Source of the DNA: Macrolepiota albuminosa
Lineage: Eukaryota > Basidiomycota > Agaricomycetes > Agaricales > Agaricaceae
NCBI GenBank assembly: GCA_027475525.1
Contig: JAMWFC010000082.1
Location: forward strand, 2,728,001 to 2,792,000
Direction: 5' to 3'
DNA: 64,000 bases
A program made the translations under genes and the position numbers. Positions 38,701-51,734 of the stretch are shown piece by piece. Position 1 is the stretch's first letter, and every line of letters begins with the position of its first letter. The notes under the pieces are model-generated. The model did no database searches, had not been told where the DNA came from, and was given only the letters and a program-made list of their open reading frames with translations.

Positions 38701-41267
38701 TTTGCATCAGAATACACCAAGGTTATCAATGATCCATCGTTCTTGAAGTCTTTTATTTCCCCACACTTCCCCGGACCGCAGTGAAAAAACCCCCAGGTCT
38801 CAGCCAGGACAAAGGGTTGCCAATTTGCAAATCGTCGGCGATCATTCAGTGCCCTACAAGAGTTGCATGCAAGCGAAGCCCATCCACGGAGTATGTACAT
38901 TTTGGAAATGCACCCCAGAACCAAGAAAGTCGATCTCAACAGTATAGCATGCACACGCAACGGTACTCTAAATTTGAGTACCGAGGTTCTTAACTCGATA
39001 GGCGCCATAAGTTCCCCACATCGAACCCGCACTTCATCCGCTTACTTCCAATTTGTGTGTATGCGTTTTCAGCCATAACTATCAGGAGGACTCAATAAGT
39101 GGCGTGGTCTCAAATGGATTCATGTACCGCACATACATACATACATAGCTGCATCCACTCGGGTGCCTTCTTGGTTACCCTGAACGGGAAGGAGTGGGCG
39201 TAAAAACACATGACCCCCTTTGAGATCCAAGATAGTCCGAAATTTCCATTCCTCGAAAGATATCTATCCTTCAGCCGGAACTTGGCGTTCGAGCGCAAAC
39301 ACTTTGATTTCTTTGATTTCGTGATTTCCACCCCGGGTATGGTGTCCCTTGTAATGACCCGTAAGTATCGTATGCGTACGTCCACCATCCCGCCACCAAT
39401 TAATTATCGCGGCAGGGCAGATAAAATGTAAAATCAGTAACGCACGAACGTCCATGCCGTTGCCCATGTAGTACTTGACCTTGTCAATGAAACCAAGGGC
39501 CACAGGTCCCAAAAGTGAGCAATACGCAAAAATTGCGCTATACCCGACTCGGACTTGCCCAAGTGCACTTTCTGCTCTACTCGGACTTGAGGACATATTC
39601 TTGGTTCGGAATCGGGCATGCATCTGACAACCCGTGAGGACTCTGGGAGTCAGACTTGCCAGGTGGCCTCAGGTGGCTAACCGATCCACCAATTCAGCTC
39701 CCGCGTCGCACACCTGTCGCACCCCAAATTTCGAGATTTGCATAACCCTGAGCACCTGGCCCTGCAAGCGTCCGTTGGTCAAAGACTTGGAGTAACAGAG
39801 ACGCGTGGCCCTTATCGGTGGGACTTGCACTTGCGTCCTTCATCCATTCTCCGTGTTTCCGCCATCCGTTGTGCTGAATAGCATTAGTGTGTCCAGATAT
39901 ATGTATCATGTGCAAATGCCAATCAGACGCGGCGCGCACTTCTGGACAAACTGCGGACACTGCGGACACTCGGTCTCGGAGACTCGGACTCGGGAGCTTT
40001 TTTCGCCCATGAAATCAGATGATATTTCGCATATCATACGAGTCCATTATATTCTTGGGTGTTTAACAAACAATATTGTGATTTTCACAAGGACATATGA
40101 CGCTGATTGTTCAACGCGGTCCCATGGATCAAACAAGAGAACAAGGTGTCCAAGTCATCAGGTCACTCTTGGCCGCCGCTTGACCAATCAGTGGGGCTGT
40201 GGCCAAATCTCCCCCTGAGACAACAACGCCGTGTTCATATCTGCCGGAGCACATCCGGCACATGTACAGCAGCTACATCCGTACACAAAGGTATTTGACA
40301 ATTGGCAAGAGGTCGAGGCCATGCCACGCTGACACTGAAGACAGACACCGAGCGCTGAGCATGTGCGCGGGATCGGAATTTGCCTTGCGCACCGTGTCAT
40401 TATTGGCCATGGGCTTGGTTTCATCGTTGTCAATACTTGGTGATCGTACTCGCAAATTAATTGAACCATGTTGACCCTAAATACGAATCCACCCCTCCTC
40501 CTTATTTGACACACAAGTCAATCAGCGAAGTTCAAAGCATGAATGCACCGTGTGCATGGAAACGAAGAGGATAAACTTAACCTGATGGCAAGAGCGCTCA
40601 TAAGATAGACGGCTTGAATGCGGCTGGGACGTTGACGTCTTCTCATAGACTCATGCGTTCGCTTTCCAGAATGTAATACAACAAGCATGCTTATGATTTT
40701 GAGTTTGTTATATTCGTCAAACGTGCCTTCATATTCATTAAAGACAGCGTAATCATTAGTTGTCTCTACAAAAACCGCGCACCCTAGTAGCGGAATGAGA
40801 TTGTAGGTATCGTAGTCGTCAAGAGGTCCTCATGAGGGCGTAGCATAATGACGTTGTGCAAATATTGAGTAACTAATTAGGAGAACGCGGCGTAATTCGT
40901 AGGAGTAGAAAAAGTAAAGAATAAATGTTATACAGGTACAAGTATATATACAATCACCGAATAGAGTCAAGCCGTTGACCACGAAGGATAATATTGCACA
41001 GCGAAGGATGAGCCCCAGAAGAGATAGAAGTACACGGACCCAAATATGAATGGTGTTACAGGAGGTGGACGACGGCTGAGTGATGATGTTTTGATGCGAC
41101 GACATTAACGATAAGCAAGGTTGATAGCAAAGCAGAGTGATGGAGTCGTTAGCGGGGTATCTGATATGGTATGACGGTAGAGGAGTTGCTGATGCTGATG
41201 CTGCGATGCGATGCGATGCGATTGTAATGAGGATGCAGAAAAATGCCAACAAGACCCCAGAAATGAA
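35738..41267. other. Long region without a supported gene
   Basis: About 5.5 kb. CpG is present at normal levels, unlike in the transposon block. ORFs are short and none matches a family I know. Two stretches on the minus strand (36893-37170, and 38595-39032 ending LQGPRP) look partly coding but have stops or no recognisable domain. No tRNA or rRNA is seen. Confidence 0.4.
36893..37170 (-). pseudogene. Possible decayed coding segment
   Basis: Reading minus from 37166, about 90 codons carry one stop (TAA near 37020) and spell NGGGILVVSTGAIMLF, then NFGVSTDVNGALAFHLHN and TISKLQRAWTAKDVL. The composition resembles a real beta-rich protein, and the stop could be a C-to-T change. The opposite strand is also open for 80 codons here, so chance is a live alternative. 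Confidence 0.2.
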
Positions 41268-42688
41268 TTAGGCGCACGCTGCTGGCGTCGTCGGTGTCCA
41301 AGAAGCAAACAAAAATAGGCACTTTGGCTTCTCCTCGACCTCAACCTCAACCTCGACCTCGACCTCTTGGCCATCAACAATCTGCTTCTCTTTGTGCTTC
41401 TCAATTCTTGTCTTTTTGGGGATGCGCATGGTGGGATACGTCTTGACATTGTCGTAAGACCATGAACGCGCTGACAAGGAGAGGCAAGTTAATAATCGTG
41501 AAGCACGATTGAATCAAGTTACTGACTCTCGACGGTTGGTCGCTTGGGCCGATGAAGCGAGTTGGCACTGTTACATCGCTGGTTGTGAATCAACTCTTCA
41601 CCGTCATCACTCGAACTCTCTTGTGAAAGAGGGGATCGAGCATTGCATTGGCTCGACCATTGACTCGACAAGGAAGTAGTGGAGGAGTGACTGTTGACCC
41701 TCATCATGACGTTGGGCACAAGCAACTTGCCCTCGGCGCCACGCTTAACAAGTGGACGCTCCTTGCGCGAAGGGGGGGAGGACGATGACGACGTGGAGGT
41801 GGTATTCGGCGAACACGAAGAGGTGCGGCGGAAAGACTGTGAGAACTTGTCGAGACGGTCTCGATCCTCGTCGGAGACAACGTTGCGCGGCAGAATCGGC
41901 GCGGCTTGTTGACGCGGATGGGACGAGGACTGGACGCCTCTGGAGCCGCGAAGGGCAAAAGGCTGGTGTTTGACTGGAGAGGACGCGTCAGGGGCGGAGA
42001 GGTTATAAACGGTCGATCGCCAGGCATTTGATCCATCTGTCCAGCCAGGAATGGGTTTTCGAGGTTCGCGTATCATATTTCCCCTGCCATCGCGCTTCGG
42101 TGGAGGAGGGAGAAACTCTGACTTGATGCGGCGACCAGTCATGATGATACCGTTGTCGTAATCAACAAGTGCAGGTGCGGAGTCGAGTGGCTCGACGTCA
42201 TCGACTGGTGCGGGAGGAGGGAAGGGAGCCCAGCCGTACATCTCTTTCATGACGAGAAGAGACGGAGGGACGGGTGATTCTGATTCTGGAGTGGACACAG
42301 GGGGCTGGGACACGGCTGAGGAACTGGAGTCGAGGGAATCGACGGTGGTGGCAGAGGTGGAGACACTTGAGTGACAAGAGTCGCGATAGACGTCACGATT
42401 GCGGTCGACTGTATGGCACTCGTTTGAGCAGTATAGGGGGGTGGGGCCCTGGTCGATGACGATGCGATAGCGGGTAAGTGGTTGTTGTGGCTTGAGATCG
42501 CCATTTGGCTTGACGCGACCAGTGCCCTGGACGAGACCGGCTCTGTGGCGGACGCCCGACTTTGGGCGGCGTGGGCCGGTGGGGGAGGGGGGCGGTGCAG
42601 GCGTAGTGGCGGGGGTGAGGGGGACTTGAAGGCGCTTTGGTTGGATGGCGCGGTCGCACACGGGACACCAGGAGGTATCGTGGTCCAT
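41268..42688 (-). CDS. Zinc-motif protein, possibly Ecl1-like
   Basis: Exons 42688-41527 and 41470-41268 join to 454 residues. The ATG at 42686-42688 gives MDHDTSWCPVCDRAI, a CPVC pair, and a second pair, LYCSNECH, lies about 95 residues on. This C-x2-C ... YCSxEC pattern is the one seen in small Ecl1-type zinc proteins, but the match is only to the cysteines. The rest is Ser/Pro-rich and disordered (SSVSTSATTVDSLDSSSSA), with VMKEMYGWAPFPP and GWTDGSNAWRSTVYN blocks. The second exon ends with an EVEVEVEVEVEE repeat, visible as a GAGGTC-rich tract. The donor is GTCAGT at 41526. The ORF can be extended upstream only with a non-ATG start. Function is unknown. Confidence 0.7.
41325..41372 (-). 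repeat. Hexamer tract encoding Glu-Val repeats
   Basis: The sequence repeats CCTCGACCTCAACC units. On the coding strand this reads GAGGTC/GAGGTT, giving five Glu-Val pairs in the C-terminal exon of the zinc-motif gene. Slippage may vary its length between strains. Confidence 0.7.
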
Positions 42689-44372
42689 GCTGGTGGGGAC
42701 GCTGAGGCGGAGGATCACTGTCGCTCAAACACTGTATATATGTATCGTCGCCCAGATCCAGATCTTGCCCCACATTGGGATATGGCCCGGAACGGCTGGC
42801 CCGGCCATGGCTTCCGCGGTTATTTCGATCATTCCCCCTTTGGTCTGTTTCCCCGGGGTGGTCCATGGTCCACCATGTTCGGTCCTCCCCGCACCCCGAC
42901 TCGGTCCCCCACATCCGTATGTGCTCGCCCCCGTCTCGGACTCTCCTCTCTCCACACCTGGTAATCGTCCCAGGCCAGCTTCACTTCCGCCCCCGATCCT
43001 CTCCCTTCCCGCTCCATGCTCCTCACCTCGTGCTCGTGCCTGTTTTTTTCATTCTACTCCTACTCCACTTGGTCTCGTCACAACCCTCGAACCCTATGCT
43101 TCGACGTGAGGATCTGCGCACTTCCGGACGTCTTGTGCCTTCCCGTCTGGTTATTTTAAGCCAAAACTTGTCTACTTCTACTTTTACTATTCCTCGGCTT
43201 TCTTTTTTCCACCTTCTGCCTCTCAGCGACGTGCGTCGTTCTACTCAAGAATTCTCGTACTCCAATCCCTGCTCGTCCCCACCCACATGCGTCATCATCA
43301 CCCTTCGTGTTCGACTTCTTCCCCGTGCCCACGGGATCAAATGAAAAAAATTCTTGTACCTACTTGCCAATAATATAACTGTCTCAGTTGTTTCACCACA
43401 AGTGACTCGATCTCGTCCCATGTGCACCACTCTCCTTTTCATTATACTCCATCCCAAATCCGCGCCGAGGTGCGAAGACAAATCCCTCCAGCCGCCCTCT
43501 CCGGACTCCGACCCACTAGGCTCTTTTCCCCACTTCTAACTTATACTTTCTCTATCCCTACTTGACTTGAATTGCCTTGTGATTGGTTAGCCACCTCCTA
43601 ATTTTCCTTGATTGGTCACTTCAAAGTCCACGGGTGCCGGATTTCCACGTTAAGCGTCCTCGGAGCCCAGGTCCGGTCCGCGTCTGTTAAACGCGTCTCT
43701 TGTCAAGCCTCGCTTTTGAGCGCTGCCTTCCGCGCTTTCTGACAGCTATCTACTAAGCGTCCTATCCACTGCTCGGCGATGATGTGAAAAACAATCTAGC
43801 CATCGGCGTTTGCAATCGCGTCGTTTAATCATCGACCGATGCATAGAGTTCCAGGCCATCGATGTTATCTCTTCGGGCGGTCAAAAACGTAGAGGGAAAC
43901 TTTGTTCAGTCGGCCGATCTATTCATTAGAGCTTCAGTATGGCAATAAAGCAAAATCCAACATCTTTGATGTCGAATTCCCACTTTGTATATTTGAACAA
44001 ATGCGTCAATGAGATGAGATGTTATTTCAAACTTGCAACTCAGATGATGGTTCTAGTGCCAATGTGGGGTAAGGGACAAATTTTACTCCGCATTACATCG
44101 GTCTGGGGGGATGCGGATGGGGGCCTGATCGTAACATGGAGGCAATACAAAGTACCTGTGTATACCAACTGCGCAGTTGAAACTCGTGGGCCTCAATGAA
44201 TCGATTTATACAGCACGCGGGAAAAGTGCCCATCGTACCGATATCCCACGTAACTCGCCGGGACATGCCTCTACTAGTCGCCTGTATTGTCCATTTAGGC
44301 CGCGTGACACACTACCGGCATCCAAGAGTAATCGTACCATATAGGACGAGTGTGAAGTTATGCACCATACAC

Positions 44373-44526
44373 AGGATCGGCTTTACTTGGAGTTGATCCG
44401 GAGGGGCAATAGTTCGGAAAGTCCGTGTCCTTAGGGGATAACTTAGGTTAGGATCGGCTTTACTTGGAGTTGATCCGGAGGGGCAATAGTTCGGAAAGTC
44501 CGTGTCCTTAGGGGATAACTTAGGTT
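44373..44526. repeat. 77-bp direct duplication 11
   Basis: Copies 44373-44449 and 44450-44526 are identical, non-coding. Confidence 0.95.
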
Positions 44527-45204
44527 CCTCACGCGTGAGTCTCACATGGTTATTCGCTGAGCTGAGTGCCCCAGACCGGGAAGGAAATACTTCTTGATTT
44601 CATTTAGATTTTATATCTTGGCTTCGACGTATGAACGCGCTTGAAATGAATTCCCAATCATGGTAAGAAAGAACGCATGCCGGACGACTCAAGTCGTTTA
44701 TAAGCTTACTTCCTCCTATCGTAAACTTGAAAGGCCTGGCATTGGACGGATACGCGATCCTCACGGAAAATGACTTTCGTGAATCTACATTAGGGTTAAG
44801 CTGAGGTGTGACCATTTGGCCGTCGTCCCTTTGATATCTACTTTTAGGACGGCCGAATAAAACCGTCCTGAGAGCCATTGCAAGACTAGCACGCACAGAA
44901 GTGTTTCATTAAGAGGGCAACCTGGAGATCGCACGGCCGTATCAAATGCCGGTGAAAGAGACCATGCCCAGTCAGGCCCATTCAAACTGTCCAAAAGTCT
45001 TGCTCAAATTAGCAAATGCATTAGGAGTCGTCCGGCGAATGCGAGTTTAACTCTCACACACACATACACTGTAAACAAGTGCAGATAACCTAGGGTTTTG
45101 AGGATGGCCCTCAGCGCCTGCGAACTCTGTTGCTGGCCAGGGCTTCCCCTGGAATTTTGCTCCCGCTCCGAAGCAACCACGTGGCTTTACCGATAATCGG
45201 GATC

Positions 45205-45358
45205 AAAATTATCTGATCTTCCCCTGGCCCACGCGAACATATGTTATTGGTCATAAATCACGTTGCTGGTTTCGCCCAGTGAAAATTATCTGATCTTCCC
45301 CTGGCCCACGCGAACATATGTTATTGGTCATAAATCACGTTGCTGGTTTCGCCCAGTG
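45205..45358. repeat. 77-bp direct duplication 12
   Basis: Copies 45205-45281 and 45282-45358 are identical, non-coding. Confidence 0.95.
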
Positions 45359-45787
45359 CACAAAGATGCCACTTCACATGTCTACCTGCCCCGAATCGGA
45401 TATCTGATATTTAATGTATGATATCCGTGCACTGCACGGGTGCCCGATATTTTTGAACTTGCACACCTGGTTACCATTTAGTCCCCGACACTTGGCAAAC
45501 AATGTATTTATCGCGATTATCATGATGTGTAGTATCATGTAGATGGTATAGTACATATCCACCATCATCGCCAGAAGGAGCCAAAGTACGTAATCCACTA
45601 CTCTCGAGTCACCTCATACATACGGTGGTGCGCCCGACATTTAGCGCCCACAGCTCTTAGGTCGGAGGTTCAGCAATACCAATTGCTCGTCAAGCGCTTA
45701 CCTATACAGAGTAGGCCTAGCCTTTGAGCAAGAGGTGTTCGAATGAAGCCTGAGTATCTCTGGGAGACCATGTGGAGACATGATGAT

Positions 45788-45941
45788 ACGATGATGCAGG
45801 ATCATTGACGTACCTGCGGGCTGCACGGTATCAGGAGACCGTCGCTGTTACCTTGATACCGCTGACGATGATGCAGGATCATTGACGTACCTGCGGGCTG
45901 CACGGTATCAGGAGACCGTCGCTGTTACCTTGATACCGCTG
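45788..45941. repeat. 77-bp direct duplication 13
   Basis: Copies 45788-45864 and 45865-45941 are identical, non-coding. Confidence 0.95.
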
Positions 45942-46954
45942 ATTAGTAAGGAGAAACTTCTCCCCACCCTACACCGGGATCGCTCGGGTCTGGTTAGAGG
46001 GAGGACCTAAGGACTATCCGTCGGGGTTCCTTTCCCAGCGCATATCGGTTTTTCTCCGTACCCGCGTCACGTACTCCAAGCGTCACCCTTTGGGCGCCTT
46101 GGTCCTGAAATCTCGTAACTTCAACTCTATCTTCATAAACTCTCACGTCCTACTCATGTAAAGCTTCATATGCTCTCTCCTGACAGTCTCTGATACGCGG
46201 TGTCGCCCCATCGTCATCGGACAACCGAATTCTGGCAGCAAACGTCACTTTATCTCTTCCCACAGGTGCAAATGAACGACCGAGTAAGGGTCTCACCACT
46301 TAATCAAAGACCGACCTTGTCCTTTTCTAAGCTGGACCAGGGGTCATCTTTAAAATTGGGCTTCAGGTCGTTTATTACACCTTTACACAGTATAAACTCC
46401 TTGGGCATGGCCACCAACGATTCTCGCCCTATTTCACATCTTTCTTCACACAAACTAGCCCTCGCGCTACCAATGACAGGCACACGAGCTGAAATCGACT
46501 AGCCTAAATGGGGGATAAAGTACCACTCCACCTTTCTCATGAACCCCCTACGGCTCGTCGGCTGATTTGTTACACCTTTAGGCAAGTCACTTGAAGTCAA
46601 AACTGCTGTGAAACTGACAGCTTCAAGAGACAATACAATTGCAATGACATTTTGACAACGTTGTTGTTACCCTTTGCCGTGGCTGCACGCATTACAGCAG
46701 TCTCCACACTGCCAAACCGTGCTTCCAGCGTGTTTCACGGACTCTGTTCTATTGAATCCTGCTTTCCTCTACCCTGAATGCCGACATGTTCCTTTGTCCC
46801 TTTGTGTTTATCTTCAATATATATCTTATCTCATCAGCGACTGTCGCGCGAGATATTTGACTTTGGAGGCTAGGATTCATGAAAGGGACGAGGTCAGATG
46901 ACAACAAAGGGTTCCTTCCGAATATTCTCATTCTTTGCACAATTGAATTCATGT

Positions 46955-47108
46955 CAACCCTACCCCGCACTTCATCCCTCCACATCTTAAACACGGTCTT
47001 CCCTCGCTAAGCTCCTTCGGTGTGTCTAGGACAACCCTACCCCGCACTTCATCCCTCCACATCTTAAACACGGTCTTCCCTCGCTAAGCTCCTTCGGTGT
47101 GTCTAGGA
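46955..47108. repeat. 77-bp direct duplication 14
   Basis: Copies 46955-47031 and 47032-47108 are identical, non-coding. Confidence 0.95.
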
Positions 47109-47383
47109 TCGCTGCCATGCATGCATGCACAAGACATGCATGGCCAAGGCCGAAACTGCATTGAATACACCCATCATCTCTTTACTTCCGCTTCCACGGT
47201 AAGATCTGTACGGCACTTGTTAAACTCTACATGCACTTCTTTTTGCTGGTGACCGTTTTACTCGCCAAGATTGACTGCTTTCCACGAATCGCGATGCGTA
47301 ATCTTGACATACTGAGCCACAACAAACTCATTCCAAGCAACGGTATATGCTGACATCCTGTGATAGCAACACGCGCTCGTGTA

Positions 47384-47537
47384 GTCCCAACTCGAACATA
47401 CTTTTCCACGATGTCACCAAGTCTGTACAATGTTTTGGTCGTCCCTACATAAGCTCCGAGGTCCCAACTCGAACATACTTTTCCACGATGTCACCAAGTC
47501 TGTACAATGTTTTGGTCGTCCCTACATAAGCTCCGAG
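47384..47537. repeat. 77-bp direct duplication 15
   Basis: Copies 47384-47460 and 47461-47537 are identical. They begin 276 bases after the previous pair ends. Confidence 0.95.
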
Positions 47538-47962
47538 CGGCTGCGCCGCTTTAAGTATGCTTTCCGCTCTTGGTTAAATATGTCCGCCCTCAAATACGCC
47601 TCCATGGTTGTTATGAACATTGTCTCACATTGGCCGCAAAGGCCTTGAAGGTAACGGAAAGAATGATCATGCTAAATTTACAACGATTCTGTGCCGAGGG
47701 ATCATAGATGCACGGCGGAACGGATGTGCGTGTGAATTAGGTTAAACCTCACAGCTGTAGCATTTCGGCGCAGCCTCAAGGTCAGCTGCCACTATAGAGC
47801 AATTGGTGTCCTCAGGCCTGATGTTTTGAATTCAACGCGACAGACAGACAATCTCCTCTTGACATACGATACCAACAACTGTCCAACGTGGACTTCGGGA
47901 GTCTCCGTGGTCGCGCTAGATCAAAACTCTACATTGTTCCGTCCTCCTAGGTAGGCGCACCC

Positions 47963-48116
47963 ATGTCCACAAGCACCGTTTGTCAGATGTTCTCCGCTTC
48001 CAGCTGTGCTGAGTAATGATTCCCCGTGAAAATGGATCAATGTCCACAAGCACCGTTTGTCAGATGTTCTCCGCTTCCAGCTGTGCTGAGTAATGATTCC
48101 CCGTGAAAATGGATCA
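47963..48116. repeat. 77-bp direct duplication 16
   Basis: Copies 47963-48039 and 48040-48116 are identical, non-coding. Confidence 0.95.
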
Positions 48117-51100
48117 ATGACGGTTTATGATTCAGATGATGCCACCAATGGTGATGGAAGTAAGCTTGCGGGTTTCAGGGTATCATCTTGTTACGCCGCA
48201 CATCTATCGCTTGATTTTCAATCATGTTCAGATGACCAGTTTCCCAAAAATCTTTCTTTTTTTAAGACCGCACTTATTCTAATCTAAACGATAGTCTGTA
48301 GTCGAGTCACCGGCCCTTCAGTTCAGCAAACGCCGACTCTGAAGACGGTAGCAATGTATAACGGGCGGTAGCATTGAGGAGGACCAAAGTCAGTTATCAC
48401 AAGCAAAGATGAATCCTATGTCCGTCGTTCACGAAGCGTTCTGTTTTGATCGTAATGACCAAATGCGGGTCCAGCGCGCCGCTGTGTCCTATCAACACTC
48501 CTTCATACATAATGATAAAACATCTCCTTGACTTGATCAGTAACTGGCGTCGCTACCCAACAGGACAACAAAAAGTTCCGCCATAGACGCAGGGCCTGGA
48601 TCCATTCAACAAAGATGCAGTTATAATTCCATCTGTTTGAGTCAATCTGCATGTTTGCCACAGCATTACCCCGCAATCGCCTAAAGTTGATGCTTCTACC
48701 CCAATTCATCAACCCACGCTGTCCCATTCGCGACGCCACCCCGTGATGATACTAGTCGGGATCATCATGCCACCGCTCTGCGATTCATGGAGTAGTCAAT
48801 AAATGATCAATCGATCCTGAGAAGCTTCTGTTTATCAATATTCACCAGGTCCGTTCTTGAGCGCCCCCAACGTTTGATATTGAGACAAGGATGGGTGAGT
48901 ATCTACAAAGGCTACCCGGTCCACTTGGAGCCTTTCTGATCGTGATGTCATGGTAATTTGATCGTATCAACCAAAAAGTAAGTATGTGAAGACAGCGGCT
49001 CAAGCTTCATATTACACCCCTGTCCCTGCGTCTCCGCAGGTAGAAGTATTGGGCTAAAACCAAAGATTCATAGTGACATCCAGTAGATCACAAATTGAAT
49101 AGAAATAACGCGACCGATCGACCAGAGAAGCATCGGCTTCGTCAGTTAAATGGGTCATTACAAGGAAATTTATCCGAAACCGCACACCGTATGATCAAGG
49201 ATCCTATTGCCTCAATGTACTTGCCACTATTGACGTGCCCGCCGTCAGAGGTCGTCAGGTTTGGTGGCCAACGTGGTGAGCTTCAACCGCCCGTAGCAAC
49301 TGCGAATGATATAGTGTTGGCCTAAAGGCTACAATATACTGGGATCAGCCAAAGTCTACTAAATCTATGTATATTTTGATGCAGACAAGAAATGTATAGG
49401 ACACTATGGTAATATTGTTTCCGAGCATACGCCGATAAGGCAAAAAGGTTTCAGCCTAGCCTATAGTCGAGAATGTTTTTCTGCCTTTGGCTACAATGAT
49501 TATACATACATCGTTTTTATCATTCATACGTTCCTGATAAGGCTGAAGGGATCTTCCCTGGCATTCCATTGTTGTGTGTGATTCATTACCTCTGTTTTAA
49601 ACACTAAAAGCTGATTTCCAGTATTCAGGGAGTAGTCCTTGCTAACAACATCATAGTATCAAGTTTCACTTCATGTAGTCTGCAATCTTTTACTCATTAT
49701 ATAACTTCTCTCATGCGCTTGAACCGAAATCCCAAACGGTATTGCACACAAGTCAAGTTAGCATGTAAAGCGTAGTTTCCTATGGATGCTGCCTGTCGAT
49801 AAGAACTCCAATACTGTTGGAAACATGTCGCATTGGGGCCAGGATCGCATTGGTAGTCTAAATCAAAAGGTACTTGCTATGCTACATTGCACGAAAGTTT
49901 GTCCGATCACCATTTTCGAAAGCTGTACAGATCGCTCATTTCTGATCATATATCTCTATCGCCGCTTTCGCTAGGCTAGTCAAGAATTATAGAGCATCAA
50001 ATTCTTCGCGTTTTGGATTCAGGAAACGGCGAAAATGGAACTGAAAACTTGCTAGATATCAGAGTTTCTGACAACCTCTTCCTTCAACACTCGACGTATT
50101 GAGCTTTTATCGAAACTCGAAGGCATATATTTCGCGCTGGTAAAACTCATCCCATCTTGGCGCCAGTCACCCTTGTCCTGCTGATACCGATATCTAAAGT
50201 ACTTGTAGTCGAGATTGGTTTACGGTACCTGGCTGGCTCCTCGACCTTCGTGGGGCTCCCTTCCGTCCGGAATAGCGGGCCAATGTCTACGCAGATAGTC
50301 CGCCAACGGATCCTGACACTTCCCTTTGCACTGTAGCACGATCCGGGTCTTTGCTAAGAGAGGGGGTCACCGGTACAACTCCCATTGGCGCGGAGCTACG
50401 GCCGCTTGTCGAAGCAACGATTCCACCGGCTTTACTGGCTCCTACCAAAGAGGAGTAACGCTTCTTAAACCCTGATCTCTTGTCTCTACTCGGTATCTCC
50501 ATCAGTCTTTCCCCTTAGGGGTACTGATGACTTCCTTATAGTTAGAGTAGAATGGGACAGTGCTTGGCTCATTCCTCAGCTTTCGCCTGTGCCTTTTGAG
50601 ACGTGTGTTCCACCATTTAAAGCCTCAGCAAAGCTATACCGTCATCAGGCAAGCCAGAGTTTAGATTTCGCCGGATTTGATCGGTTGCTGGTGCAGTAGG
50701 GATGCCCGCACCCATTGCAGAAGACATATGGAACTGGGCAGTTGTGCAGATTCTTTGTCATGGATCATCATTGTCAGAGAGTGAGAGCTGTGCTCACAAT
50801 CCATTCTGAAAAGTCAGGGGGTGAATACCATCTGTTAATTACCTTCATTACACAGTCCAAGAAGTCGGACCTGAATGAAGGTAGTGGATGGAAGGTACCC
50901 GCACGATCAGAACCCTTAAGAAGTCTGGGTGAGTAATCGGCGAGGAAATTGTCATATTCCATGGCAAGAACTAGAAGACAGGTGGAAGAACCAACTGAAA
51001 TCGCACATGCCTCATCAAGACATTCTGCTAGCCAATGGAGGAGACCAGAATCAGCAGAAATCCTAGAATGAAATGGATGACGTAGAAACAACTGAGACCT

Positions 51101-51349
51101 TTCTCTTTCGGACTTTTCCAACCGTCACCGTCACTGTAACTGAATCGTAAACGCGCAGGTTCATACGTATGACCTGGGAGAAACTGACGCCAGAGCAGTC
51201 GAAATATCAGCGAACAGTCCAGGAAAAAATTGTTATGGCAAGAGTGGCACAGGACAAGGAAGATCTAATAACGTAAACATATCAACAAAGTGAGACAAAG
51301 ACGATACAAACGCGTTCGAACGTAATATGCGAACAAGACGCCGCACGCA

Positions 51350-51575
51350 CCTCTTGCGCGGTGCAGAACTCAGTGATAGTCCCATACAGCATATTCAAAT
51401 GGTTGAAAAATCCCACAACTTGGGGTAACCGTAAAAAGAGAGAAGCTTTCGACAAAGATTGAGGAAATCGGGCGTCGACGTACCATGGACCGCGAGCCAT
51501 TCGTTCGTGTCCTCTCCGTTTGGCAAACGCACCGCTAAGCGCAAGTTCCGCGACCCCTGGATGGGTCGCAGGCAA
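51350..51575 (-). pseudogene. MOB1-like kinase activator fragment
   Basis: On the minus strand the two exons read SRNLRLAVRLPNGEDTNEWL and, after a GTACGT..CCAAG intron, VVGFFNHLNMLYGTITEFCTAQE. This matches the first third of Mob1, which activates NDR/LATS kinases in mitotic exit and septation. The next Mob1 block (C-P-x-M-x-A-G-P, with the zinc-binding Cys and Tyr-Glu-Tyr) does not follow in any frame: only a weak SCATLA lies beyond a possible acceptor at 51264. The C-terminal two thirds are not found nearby. It is best read as a partial or decayed copy. An unrecognised long intron, or an assembly break, is possible. Confidence 0.55.
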
Positions 51576-51734
51576 GAAAAAAAATAAGGCCGCGTTGCGC
51601 GTGGAGAAGCTATAGGTACCGACCTCTGATAATCAGATTGTTGACCTGAAGTGGAACCTTGTATTTGGCCTTTGCTCTTCACTCTTTGACCTACACCTGA
51701 GGCTGTAAGTTTACTCATACCTTTATTCATAGTA

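Larger units (their letters stand above)
42689..51360. other. Long region with no supported gene
   Basis: About 8.6 kb. The first 800 bases are C-rich and read as proline-rich ORFs on the plus strand, mostly 5' flank of the zinc-motif gene. From 43.3 to 51.3 kb no family is recognised. Short minus-strand ORFs at 50287-50502 (MEIPSRDKRSGFKKRYSS) and 50774-51121 (LLHWLAECLDEACAISVG) look possibly coding but have no named domain. Six 77-base duplications fall here (44373-48116). No tRNA or rRNA gene is recognisable. Confidence 0.4.

Noticed and set aside
42482..43344. Overlapping plus-strand ORFs rich in Pro, Ser and Arg (160, 154 and 189 codons)
   Set aside because: C-rich composition opens several frames at once, and parts are antisense to the zinc-motif gene. 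No domain is recognisable.
50641..50760. A Cys-rich minus-strand stretch (CNGCGHPYC) like a zinc finger
   Set aside because: It is short, ends in a stop, and another frame is equally open there. No family pattern fits.
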